A stretch of 12,854 nucleotides of DNA from Eubacteriales bacterium (GTDB lineage: Bacteria > Bacillota > Clostridia > Oscillospirales > CAG-272): positions 4,540 through 17,393 of the forward strand of contig JAQVWU010000018.1 in the NCBI GenBank assembly GCA_028709565.1. The letters run 5' to 3'. Shown here one piece after another: positions 1 to 6,781 of the stretch. Both the position numbers and the translations under genes were made by a program. Below the pieces are notes generated by a model. That model was not told the DNA's origin and ran no database searches. It saw only the letters and a list, made by a program, of their open reading frames with translations. Position 1 is the first letter of the stretch. Every line of letters begins with the position of its first letter.

Positions 1-1611
1 AAAATAATCATGTAATATTTCATATTCTTTGTAAAGTTCATTATATACGGTATTATTTCTCATGTTTGGTTTATAAACTATGTTTTTTAATTTGCCCATT
101 GCGGCACAGGCGTCGTTGACACTGTTATAACCGCCTCCGGTAATACCTGCGGCAACCGCGGCAAAGATAGCGGAACCCAGGGCGGGAGCCTGAGCAGAAC
201 CGGAAATTTTAATATCTATGCCTAATATATCGGCATAAAGCTGCATGGTAAACGGACTCTTTTCAGCTATACCGCCGGCTGCATACAATTCATTGACTTC
301 AATACCATAATATCGAAAGGTTTCGATGATCTTTCTTGAGCCGAATGCGGTTGCTTCTACAAGCGAGCGAAAAAGTTCTTCGGGTTTTGTGGCCAATGTC
401 ATACCTACAAACAACCCTGATAAATCCACATCAACCAAAACACTGCGATTGCCGTTCCACCAATCAAGCGCTATAATACCGCTCTCGCCGGCATGGAGTT
501 GCGAAGCGAGCTCCTCCATATATGCTATGCAGCGCTTATTTTTTCTGTCAGCCTCTTCTTTATAAGCTGCCGGCATCAGATTTTCGATTAACCAGGCAAA
601 ATGGTCACCTACACATGATTGTCCGGCTTCATAACCGAAAAACCCGGGTAATATTCCGTCCTCGACAACGCCGCACATTCCGGGAACTATTTTTTCCGTA
701 TCTCCCAGCAGCATATGACATGTCGATGTTCCCATAATCGCCAGCATTTTTTTCGTTCCGGTAATATTCAGAGCAGGAACCGTGACATGTGCGTCTACAT
801 TGCATATCGCGACTGCAATACCGGCTTTTAAGCCTGTCAAAGCAGAGGCTTTTTCGGTTAATAAACCGGCTTTTGAACCCAGGGGTGTAACAGGACAGTT
901 TAATTTATCCTCAACGACATTTTCCAGTCTTTTGTCAAGGGACGCAAAAAACTCTTTGGAGGGGTATCCTTCTTTTTTGTTCCATATACCCTTATAACCT
1001 GCCATACAGGAACTTCTGGTTTGTATTCCGCAAAGTTGCCAGACAACCCAGTCGCCGGCTTCAATAAAGAAATCCGCGGCTTTGTAAACATCGGGGGATT
1101 CTTCCAGTGTTTGCCATATCTTTGGAAAAAGCCATTCGCTGGATATTTTGCCTCCGTAACGATTGAGCCAATTTTGATTTGACTCGGCAGCAGCTTTGTT
1201 TATCCGATTCGCATATTCCTGTGCGGCATGATGCTTCCATAGTTTAACATACGCTTGGGGTTCATTGCGAAATTTATCGGTAAAACAAAGAGGCGTACCA
1301 TCCGAGAATACGGGCATAACGGTACAAGCGGTAAAATCAATTCCGATTCCGATTATATCATCGGAGCTGATTCCGGATTTTTTTACAGCTTCAGGAACAG
1401 TCACTTTAAGAACATCAAGATAATCCTGAGGATGCTGCAGCGCAAAATCCGGCGGAAGACGCGTAATTCCGTCGGGCATAAATTCATCCATAACAGCATG
1501 CGGATAATCATAAGACGCCGTGGCCAGCTCATCACCGTTTGTTATATCAACAACCACAGCACGCCCTGACAAGGTTCCGAAATCGACTCCTATAGTATAT
1601 TTGTTTGCCAT
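1..1611 (-). CDS. araB: L-ribulokinase AraB, FGGY family (3' end cut by window edge)
   Basis: This gene phosphorylates L-ribulose to L-ribulose 5-phosphate in cytoplasmic L-arabinose catabolism. My translation of the minus strand begins MANKYTIGVDFGTLSGRAVV, the typical AraB N-terminus with the FGGY-kinase phosphate-binding start. It then shows GIGIDFTA, the CNVDAHVTVPA segment holding the likely catalytic Asp, MGTSTCH, and near the end AAGGIAEKSPFTMQLYADILG. The frame is open for 537 codons and still open at base 1, ending ...YNELYKEYEILHDYF. AraB proteins are about 560 residues, so only some 20-30 residues should be missing. The ATG at 1609-1611 is preceded by a strong GGAGG with a 6-base spacer, which fixes the start. 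It lies 70 bases downstream of the heparinase-like gene on the same strand and is probably co-transcribed with it through a perfect inverted repeat. Another pentulose kinase of the family is possible, but the N-terminus favours AraB. Confidence 0.92.
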   Translation of the reverse strand, partial: MANKYTIGVDFGTLSGRAVVVDITNGDELATASYDYPHAVMDEFMPDGITRLPPDFALQHPQDYLDVLKVTVPEAVKKSGISSDDIIGIGIDFTACTVMPVFSDGTPLCFTDKFRNEPQAYVKLWKHHAAQEYANRINKAAAESNQNWLNRYGGKISSEWLFPKIWQTLEESPDVYKAADFFIEAGDWVVWQLCGIQTRSSCMAGYKGIWNKKEGYPSKEFFASLDKRLENVVEDKLNCPVTPLGSKAGLLTEKASALTGLKAGIAVAICNVDAHVTVPALNITGTKKMLAIMGTSTCHMLLGDTEKIVPGMCGVVEDGILPGFFGYEAGQSCVGDHFAWLIENLMPAAYKEEADRKNKRCIAYMEELASQLHAGESGIIALDWWNGNRSVLVDVDLSGLFVGMTLATKPEELFRSLVEATAFGSRKIIETFRYYGIEVNELYAAGGIAEKSPFTMQLYADILGIDIKISGSAQAPALGSAIFAAVAAGITGGGYNSVNDACAAMGKLKNIVYKPNMRNNTVYNELYKEYEILHDYF

Positions 1612-1648
1612 TATGTGCCTCCGTCTATTGTTTATGGGTTTTATACTT

Positions 1649-1688
1649 CCCTTAATTATATAAAATTTTTATTTTATATAATTAAGGG
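1649..1688. repeat. Perfect 18-bp inverted repeat between the heparinase-like gene and araB
   Basis: The left arm, CCCTTAATTATATAAAAT at 1649-1666, is exactly reverse-complemented at 1671-1688 around a 4-base TTTT loop. The right arm contains the stop codon of the upstream heparinase-like gene (TAA, read at 1684-1682). As RNA it would form a long, mostly A-U hairpin capped at its base by three G-C pairs. No U-tract follows on the minus strand, so a standard intrinsic terminator is not supported. An RNA-stability or processing element, a partial attenuator before araB, or a DNA operator all fit. Confidence 0.85.
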
Positions 1689-3574
1689 TGTTTTACGGTC
1701 AGGATAAATGTACCTTTTGAAAAATCGGAATCCGTTTCCAGTCTGGTACGATATAATACTTCACTCCCCCACCCGGAAGATATTTTTTTATCGGTCAGGT
1801 TTATAATATCGATATATGGGGTTAGTTCGGTATTATACTCGGCAATACATTCGTCGTTGTTTATATTAAACCTGAGGTTACCCGGTTTCGATACATCCGG
1901 AGGATATACAGAAATAAGATTAAAAATAATTTTTCCGCTGCCTTGACCATCAGATTTATCGGTTCCGGCGGATATATTGTCGGTTATTTTTACTTCTCTG
2001 TTGGTAAGTTCGCATTTGCGGTTATAATATAAAATGTTGCTGTTTTTCGGGTACGCGTCGGCAAGGGACATGGATAAACTTCCGTCATCGTCATTATACA
2101 AAATATCAGAAGCTTTAAATTGTTTGCCGGGTTCCTGCATACAACCATTTATCGTAGGTAAATTATGATAGGCGGATTGCATAGTCCAAATTTTCCAACG
2201 ATTGCTGTTAAAGGTATCCGCGGAATAGGTACCGACACCTACATCAATAAACAACGGCCGGCCGTTATAATATATAATAAAGCTGCCGACATCATTATGG
2301 TTATGACTTTCACCGTTGTGACCGCCCTTAGCTGCCAGATAAAAGCCCTTTGGCGTTTCTCGTTTAACCATTACACATATACCGTCGAACCAGATTTTTT
2401 CCGTGGCGATATATTCGGAATACTCGGGTTCCGGTTCACATAAGTTTTTTATATTGCGGTATATGGTATTATAAAATGAGAATGACGGTTTAAATTTGTT
2501 ATGATATATATATGAAGAGCCGAAACTTTCGAGCATTTTGGAATTGCATTTTCTGCCATAACGTACAATCATATGATAACTCGGAATAACACGGGCTGCG
2601 CAGTCGGCAAAATTCAAAAACCGATCGCCCTCAATATTTACCTTTGCTATGTATTCTCCCATGTTGCGCAATAAATCATTACCAAAAATATCCACATAAC
2701 CGCCGGACAAATCAAATAATAATTCCGCACAGTCAAAATAAGATGCGCCGGCAACTCCCCAATAACCGGGTCCTTCGTCACATCCTCCGTCGCTGTGGTA
2801 AAAATGTGTAAAGTTATCCAGTATTATCATAGCGCGGTCGGTCATTTTAATCCGAAGTTCTGTATCACGTATACATAACGCGCAAACGGTTAATACGTTG
2901 GAAATTATCCATGGTGTCCAGTTATTCAATAAGTTGCCTATAAACCCCATCCACCATTGGTCATCATTTTTCATATATGGGTTGACTATACGCCTGTTTA
3001 ACTCATATAATATACGGTCACATATAATCGGACTATCATTGTCCAGAAAATCACGGGCTATATAATATACCCAGGCCAGCAATGAACCGGTTTCGGCGGA
3101 AAACAAATCTATATAATCGACATCTGAGGCATATGCATATGTAAGCGATGAATTTTGATTCGGTTTTGATTGGTTATGTGCAGGTATAACCCATGTGCTT
3201 TCTTCAAGCAAAAGCCAGATTCCGTCAATTAATTTATCCGTAAACCTGCCTTTTCGTTCTGCCGATTCAGCAAGCAGCAGACTCACTACCATCCTCCGCC
3301 GTTCAAAATACAGCGACTCATATACGGAACGGTTTCCGTCACGTTTGAACTGCATGTATGTTGAAGCCGGTAAAATTCTGTATTCTTTTTCTAAAGCTTT
3401 TTCCCCTTCGCTTATTAAATCCTCAAAATACAGCGGATTTATTTTTATCCCTTTATTATCTGAATTATCTGAATTATCTGAATTATCTGAATTATCTAAA
3501 AAAGGAATAAACGAATCGTAATGCAGTATCCTGTCATGCAAACCCGGGCGATACTTACTAAAAATTTCGTTCAT
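1682..3574 (-). CDS. Heparinase II/III family protein (polysaccharide-lyase-like), no signal peptide
   Basis: This 630-residue protein has the two-part build of the heparinase II/III superfamily. Residues about 50-350 form a helix-rich (alpha/alpha toroid) domain containing DEGPGYWGVAG (266-276), where Y271 is a candidate catalytic tyrosine. From about residue 390 a beta-rich domain begins with GHNGESHNHNDVGSF (418-432) and continues to FIDVGVGTYS (442-451) and AYHNLPTING (468-477). By analogy with heparinase II, a His of 424/426, D444 and H470 could bind metal; this is inference. Family members cleave uronate-containing polysaccharides by beta-elimination, but the substrate cannot be read from sequence. 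No N-terminal hydrophobic stretch is present, so it is probably cytoplasmic and acts on imported oligosaccharides. An SDN repeat lies at residues about 28-40. AAGGAG stands 10 bases before the ATG, and a consensus promoter lies just upstream. araB follows. Confidence 0.85.
   Translation of the reverse strand: MNEIFSKYRPGLHDRILHYDSFIPFLDNSDNSDNSDNSDNKGIKINPLYFEDLISEGEKALEKEYRILPASTYMQFKRDGNRSVYESLYFERRRMVVSLLLAESAERKGRFTDKLIDGIWLLLEESTWVIPAHNQSKPNQNSSLTYAYASDVDYIDLFSAETGSLLAWVYYIARDFLDNDSPIICDRILYELNRRIVNPYMKNDDQWWMGFIGNLLNNWTPWIISNVLTVCALCIRDTELRIKMTDRAMIILDNFTHFYHSDGGCDEGPGYWGVAGASYFDCAELLFDLSGGYVDIFGNDLLRNMGEYIAKVNIEGDRFLNFADCAARVIPSYHMIVRYGRKCNSKMLESFGSSYIYHNKFKPSFSFYNTIYRNIKNLCEPEPEYSEYIATEKIWFDGICVMVKRETPKGFYLAAKGGHNGESHNHNDVGSFIIYYNGRPLFIDVGVGTYSADTFNSNRWKIWTMQSAYHNLPTINGCMQEPGKQFKASDILYNDDDGSLSMSLADAYPKNSNILYYNRKCELTNREVKITDNISAGTDKSDGQGSGKIIFNLISVYPPDVSKPGNLRFNINNDECIAEYNTELTPYIDIINLTDKKISSGWGSEVLYRTRLETDSDFSKGTFILTVKHP
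3455..3497. repeat. In-frame 9-bp tandem repeat (SDN repeat of the heparinase-like gene)
   Basis: The 9-base unit ATTATCTGA is repeated without error at 3455, 3464, 3473 and 3482, with a partial fifth copy at 3491-3497. On the coding (minus) strand each unit reads Ser-Asp-Asn, giving four SDN triplets after an LDN at about residues 27-40. The unit length is a multiple of three, so gain or loss of copies by slippage would change the acidic linker without shifting the frame. Confidence 0.95.
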
Positions 3575-3598
3575 ATTACGATATCTCCTTCCGCAGTA

Positions 3599-3627
3599 AT
3601 TATATCAATTAAAACATACCGTGTCAA
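3599..3627 (-). promoter_or_regulatory. Consensus sigma-A promoter of the heparinase-araB operon
   Basis: On the minus strand TTGACA (3627-3622) and TATAAT (3604-3599) are separated by exactly 17 bases, a full match to the sigma-A consensus. Transcription should start near 3592, leaving a leader of about 18 bases that already includes the AAGGAG ribosome-binding site. Confidence 0.85.
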
Positions 3628-3634
3628 GTATATT

Positions 3635-3646
3635 TAAATGCATTTA
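3635..3646. promoter_or_regulatory. Candidate operator palindrome TAAATGCATTTA upstream of the -35 box
   Basis: TAAATGCATTTA is a perfect 12-bp palindrome, 7 bases upstream of the -35 hexamer of the heparinase-like gene. The position suits an activator or repressor site. It is short and AT-rich, so chance is a real possibility, and no regulator gene is visible nearby. Confidence 0.3.
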
Positions 3647-3687
3647 TATAAACAAAAGATAACAAAAAGATAACAATTTAAATAAGC

Positions 3688-3717
3688 AAAAAAACCGCCT
3701 GCCTTTTCGGCAGGCGG
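3688..3717 (-). terminator. Intrinsic terminator of tRNA-Val
   Basis: On the minus strand a perfect 9-bp GC-rich stem, CCGCCTGCC pairing with GGCAGGCGG (3717-3709 with 3703-3695), closes a 5-base GAAAA loop and is followed at once by seven T residues (3694-3688). It lies 7 bases beyond the CCA end of the tRNA and insulates the tRNA unit from the heparinase promoter downstream. Confidence 0.95.
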
Positions 3718-3724
3718 ACTCAAA

Positions 3725-3801
3725 TGGTGGGGACAACTGGAATCGAACCAGTGACCTTATGCATGTCAAGCATACACTCTAACCAGCTGAGCTATGCCCC
3801 C
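3725..3801 (-). tRNA. tRNA-Val (anticodon GAC), CCA encoded
   Basis: The minus strand folds as a standard 77-nt tRNA. The acceptor GGGGGCA pairs with TGTCCCC (one G-U pair), and discriminator A and an encoded CCA follow. The D arm contains AGCTCAGCTGGTTAGAG. The anticodon stem TATGC/GCATA encloses the loop TTGACAT with anticodon GAC. The T arm has the usual GGTTCGATTCC core. GAC reads the valine codons GUC and GUU. No integrase or duplicated tRNA 3' end is visible nearby. Confidence 0.95.
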
Positions 3802-3810
3802 GCATTATTT

Positions 3811-3839
3811 ATTATATCATTATTATTGCGTAATTACAA
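3811..3839 (-). promoter_or_regulatory. Promoter of tRNA-Val
   Basis: On the minus strand TTGTAA (3839-3834) and TATAAT (3816-3811) are 17 bases apart. The expected start, near 3804, lies only a few bases before the mature tRNA 5' end at 3801, as is common for tRNA units. Confidence 0.65.
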
Positions 3840-3898
3840 TATGGCAATGCGTACAATAATTAATGCTGTTGATAATATAATTTATCGTATAATGACGT

Positions 3899-3923
3899 AA
3901 AAATGTCTTAAATAAAATAGACA
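3899..3923 (-). terminator. Weak intrinsic terminator candidate after the GT-C-like gene
   Basis: Eleven bases after the stop codon, the minus strand reads TGTCT, a 10-base loop, AGACA, then five T residues. The stem has only 5 bp, so termination may be leaky and some transcripts could run on into the tRNA. The remaining stretch up to the tRNA promoter (about 3840-3898) shows nothing else I can support. Confidence 0.35.
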
Positions 3924-3933
3924 GTTGCTTCGA

Positions 3934-5586
3934 TTAATATACTTTTATATGCCCGTAATCTTTATCTTCCCAAACATGAGCACATAGATCACCGTTTGTG
4001 TGATATAACATATATTCAGCGTCGTTGATTTTTTGCGGCAACAAAAGGGATAACTCTTCCCTTTTCTCATCCCAGAAATAGATAGTGTCAAAACCGGCAA
4101 TGTTTTTTGTATCGCGATTCCATGCCGCATAATATGCAGGACCGTCAGTTGCCAGTGGTACTATTTCGCCGTTAAATGGGGCAGAAATGCTGACCAGAGC
4201 TCCGAACAGCGCCCAGTCGTTTTCGGTAACACCGTGTATATGTTCATGCCAGTAAAAATTTTGTTCATCAAGATAAGAAGCGTTTAAATTCAATATGCCG
4301 GTACGCCCAAGGTTAGGTTTATCGTTGATTTCATCCAATATAATCCCCGCAACCAGCTGGTCATACTCGTAAGTTGCTTTATAATCATGCAATTCCGATA
4401 CTGAAGAAACACAACAAATACAAACAAAAGAAGCCGTAATGATACCTGCGATGTTTTTATTCTTAAAAATAAAACGAATAAGAGCATCCAGTATCAACGC
4501 AATACCTGAAAAAGAACAGACTGCGCTTCGCAGGGAGAACCACGGATTGCCTATTATAAAAAACGGAGCAACCGGAGCCGCCGTGAGCAATATTCCCGAT
4601 ATTATTGCTCCTGTGTATTCGGTGTAAACGGGTTCATGTTTTGAAGAGTTTGTTCTTGTCGATAAAACAAAAATCAATAAAGCGATTATGCAAACAGCAA
4701 TCATATATAACCAGTTAAATTCAGTTATAACATATCTTATACCGCGATGAAAACCTTTAAATAACGTATAAAATCCGCCTTTTATAAAAACGGAATTTAT
4801 CTGATGTATTACTTCCGGAAGGAATACTTTGAAATAATACGGTGTTGTAGGAAATACATAATTTATACGTTCCGCGTAAATTCCCTTTCCGCTGAACATA
4901 TTGGTAAAGGCAAAATATATAAAAACGTTCAGAATTGACAAAACACCCCACAAAGACATTTTTTTGGTTTTATTTATGCATTCCGTACGTAAATTTATTA
5001 TTATAACTATAACCGTGAGTATGAACGAAAAGACAAGCACCTGTTCGTAAAAACTAAAAGAAATGAGCTGAATCAACAACCAAACGGGAATATATCTTTT
5101 TTTTTGTGTGTCACAAATTTTTTGGAATAACCATATTGCGATGGAACTGAAGAAAAGACCGGTGATAATTCGTGTGGACGCGGACATCCAGTATGTTCCC
5201 TCAAACCCCAGAGGCAGGAGTGTATAAACAGCAACGAAGAATAATCCTGTCCGAAAATATCTATTAAACAACAACTGCAGCAGTAATGCGGAAAATGCAT
5301 ACATTACCGATACAATTAATACACCGACAATCATAAAGCCATAAAATTTGGACCAAAAATAAAGGTCGGTTATTCCGGCAAGCGGTCTTGCGGAAAGTAA
5401 GCCCTCTTGAATTATCAACTGACCGTAGTCAAGTGAGGTAGCATAATTATGATATTGAATATAATCGTCCAATTGATAATAATATTCAAAACCATAATAT
5501 ATATATCTGATAAATACAGAGCTAAAAACTGTTAAGAATGTGGTCGGTGTTATATATCTGTAATATAAGGTACGCAGTTTGATCAT
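3934..5586 (-). CDS. Polytopic membrane protein resembling GT-C (GtrII-like) glycosyltransferases
   Basis: This 550-residue protein has roughly ten or more hydrophobic helices (for example 16-33, 82-106 and several between 110 and 390), then a soluble C-terminal part of about 150 residues. The first extracytoplasmic loop after helix 1 carries YYYQLDDYIQ (D40-D41) and, 25 residues later, SARPLAG (65-71). An acidic pair in this loop followed by a G/A-R-P-L motif is the pattern of GtrII-like GT-C enzymes, which move sugars from polyprenyl-phosphate carriers onto outer surface glycans. I infer the fold from this pattern; donor and acceptor are unknown. The start at 5586 has AGGAAA 5 bases upstream. 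Only 9 bases separate it from the end of the ECF S-component gene, so they share an operon. It might instead be an uncharacterised membrane protein unrelated to glycosyl transfer. Confidence 0.6.
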   Translation of the reverse strand: MIKLRTLYYRYITPTTFLTVFSSVFIRYIYYGFEYYYQLDDYIQYHNYATSLDYGQLIIQEGLLSARPLAGITDLYFWSKFYGFMIVGVLIVSVMYAFSALLLQLLFNRYFRTGLFFVAVYTLLPLGFEGTYWMSASTRIITGLFFSSIAIWLFQKICDTQKKRYIPVWLLIQLISFSFYEQVLVFSFILTVIVIIINLRTECINKTKKMSLWGVLSILNVFIYFAFTNMFSGKGIYAERINYVFPTTPYYFKVFLPEVIHQINSVFIKGGFYTLFKGFHRGIRYVITEFNWLYMIAVCIIALLIFVLSTRTNSSKHEPVYTEYTGAIISGILLTAAPVAPFFIIGNPWFSLRSAVCSFSGIALILDALIRFIFKNKNIAGIITASFVCICCVSSVSELHDYKATYEYDQLVAGIILDEINDKPNLGRTGILNLNASYLDEQNFYWHEHIHGVTENDWALFGALVSISAPFNGEIVPLATDGPAYYAAWNRDTKNIAGFDTIYFWDEKREELSLLLPQKINDAEYMLYHTNGDLCAHVWEDKDYGHIKVY

Positions 5587-5595
5587 GAATATTTC

Positions 5596-6120
5596 CTATG
5601 AATTCTTCTTTTCCCGGTATGGTGCATATAGCTTGGTCAGCATATATAACACAGGTTTAAATAATACAAGTACGATTACGAAATTAAACACACAGTGTAT
5701 GACGTCAAACATAATGCCGGCAACCCAATATGAAAACGCCATCTGCGGACCGCCGACAAAAAAATACGGAAACGAACATAAAAAGCCAAACATCAATCCG
5801 AACAAACCGGATATAAACGCCCATATAATCACGGAGCGATTACGTTTTAATAAAAGCGCGACGATTGCGAGTATAGGCCAAACATACAAATATGAAATCC
5901 ACCAGATACCGAAACCATATGTCAGACCTTCTGCGATTACGAAAACACCGATTATAAAGAACACTTTATAACCGAACACAAGACTGTATATGATTATAAG
6001 CAGTGACACCAGTTCAACATTAGGTAAAAAAGCAATAGCTACCTGTACGCCGTATAATACGGCACTCATTAAAGCGATGATTATTATTTCGCGTATTTTA
6101 GCGCTGTTTTTATTTTGCAT
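5596..6120 (-). CDS. ECF transporter S component (substrate-binding membrane subunit)
   Basis: The 174-residue, very hydrophobic protein has six predicted helices (about 11-32, 36-51, 52-70, 74-91, 97-122 and 128-160), the size and topology of S components of energy-coupling factor transporters. Its wording (LMSAVLYGVQVAIAFLPNVELVSLLI, GLTYGFGIWWISYLY) matches Firmicutes proteins annotated as ECF S components, from memory. S components capture a vitamin or metal ligand and dock to a shared EcfA-A'-T module, which must be encoded elsewhere since it is absent here (group II arrangement). The ligand is not readable from sequence. The DUF4430 gene ends only 6 bases before the ATG and no strong Shine-Dalgarno is seen, which suggests translational coupling. 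This pairing makes a corrinoid-like ligand a reasonable guess. Confidence 0.75.
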   Translation of the reverse strand: MQNKNSAKIREIIIIALMSAVLYGVQVAIAFLPNVELVSLLIIIYSLVFGYKVFFIIGVFVIAEGLTYGFGIWWISYLYVWPILAIVALLLKRNRSVIIWAFISGLFGLMFGFLCSFPYFFVGGPQMAFSYWVAGIMFDVIHCVFNFVIVLVLFKPVLYMLTKLYAPYREKKNS

Positions 6121-6126
6121 GTTGAA

Positions 6127-6552
6127 TTACCAGCCTATGGTAAGTGTTATTTCAAAGTGGTCCCCGTCATAAACCGGTGTTGTATCAATACCTGTATTAA
6201 GTATTTCACCATTTTTAGTGAAACACCACCACTCCTGATTTGATTCATTTACCGTTATACAGTCAACAGTCAAAACAAAAAGCCCCATCTCACTTTCATT
6301 GCCGGAAACCAGATTATTGGATTCAAGGGCTTCGCGTAAAAATTCAGCATCTGTTTTAATTTCATAAGTCCTGATTATTTTATCCGCAACAATAATATCA
6401 ACGGTAATGTTTTTTTCGCCTTCTGCGGGTTTCTCTGAAAAACGAATATAAATAAAGATAAATGCCGTAATTAATATTGCTAAAACAACGCAGGCAATGA
6501 TTATTGTTTTAAGGCTAACATTATTATTATCCATAACTTGTATTTTTACCAT
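6127..6552 (-). CDS. Membrane-anchored DUF4430 (transcobalamin C-terminal-like) protein
   Basis: This 141-residue protein has one N-terminal membrane segment (about 14-37), a short linker, then a beta-rich outer domain from about 48 to 141. The outer domain resembles DUF4430, the family related to the transcobalamin/intrinsic factor C-terminal domain: ITVDIIVADKII opens it, and NQEWWCFTKNGEIL (105-118) followed by GDHFEITLTIGW closes it. A Cys occurs at residue 21, but the hydrophobic stretch runs on past it, so I read a membrane anchor and not a lipoprotein. Family members are thought to present cobalamin-like or other ligands at the cell surface. The first ATG (6552) is chosen although only a weak AGAAAG precedes it; the in-frame ATG at 6534 has no site at all. 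It heads the operon with the ECF S component. Confidence 0.7.
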   Translation of the reverse strand: MVKIQVMDNNNVSLKTIIIACVVLAILITAFIFIYIRFSEKPAEGEKNITVDIIVADKIIRTYEIKTDAEFLREALESNNLVSGNESEMGLFVLTVDCITVNESNQEWWCFTKNGEILNTGIDTTPVYDGDHFEITLTIGW

Positions 6553-6570
6553 TCTTTCTAATGTTTTTGA

Positions 6571-6582
6571 ATATCTAGATAT
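6571..6582. promoter_or_regulatory. Palindrome ATATCTAGATAT in the leader of the DUF4430 operon
   Basis: This perfect 12-bp palindrome lies between the predicted transcription start (about 6595) and the DUF4430 start codon. It could be a repressor site or chance in AT-rich DNA. The leader of about 43 bases is too short to hold a cobalamin riboswitch. Confidence 0.25.
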
Positions 6583-6601
6583 AAATATTCATCTATAGTA
6601 T

Positions 6602-6631
6602 ATTGTAATACAGAATTACGACAAGCGTCAA
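6602..6631 (-). promoter_or_regulatory. Promoter of the DUF4430-ECF S-GT operon
   Basis: On the minus strand TTGACG (6631-6626) and TACAAT (6607-6602) are separated by 18 bases. This is one mismatch from consensus in each box. It points away from the GH95 promoter, which lies about 55 bases off on the other strand. Confidence 0.6.
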
Positions 6632-6684
6632 GCGAATAACCTACAAATGATATATTATTATTTGTATTTTTTTATTATTCTGCA

Positions 6685-6713
6685 TTGACAACATATCCTC
6701 TATATGGTACAAT
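6685..6713 (+). promoter_or_regulatory. Sigma-A promoter of the GH95-oxidoreductase operon
   Basis: TTGACA at 6685-6690 and TACAAT at 6708-6713 are 17 bases apart. The start should be near 6720, giving a leader of about 60 very AT-rich bases before the TTG start codon. No terminator-type hairpin or riboswitch is visible in that leader. Confidence 0.8.
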
Positions 6714-6781
6714 GCGCGATAACAGGCATATTTATATCTGATATTTAAAATATAAAATTTATAAAATACGGAGAGATTATA

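Noticed and set aside
3455..3497. Short tandem array as a CRISPR or iteron-like element
   Set aside because: The units are 9 bp, contiguous and without spacers, and they lie inside a coding frame as Ser-Asp-Asn triplets.
3725..3801. tRNA-Val as the attachment site of an integrated element
   Set aside because: There is no integrase, no second copy of the tRNA 3' end in the window, and the flanking genes look ordinary for the chromosome.
5579..5971. A 130-codon plus-strand open frame
   Set aside because: It lies antisense to the well-supported ECF S component, lacks a good ribosome-binding site, and its composition is that of an antisense shadow.
6553..6601. Cobalamin riboswitch ahead of the DUF4430/ECF operon
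   Set aside because: The predicted leader is only about 43 bases and has no B12-box-like conserved core.
6643..6672. AT-rich hairpin (ACAAAT/ATTTGT) followed by a T-run on the plus strand, as a terminator
   Set aside because: No plus-strand gene ends upstream of it, since the genes to the left are on the minus strand, and the pairing is almost all A-T.
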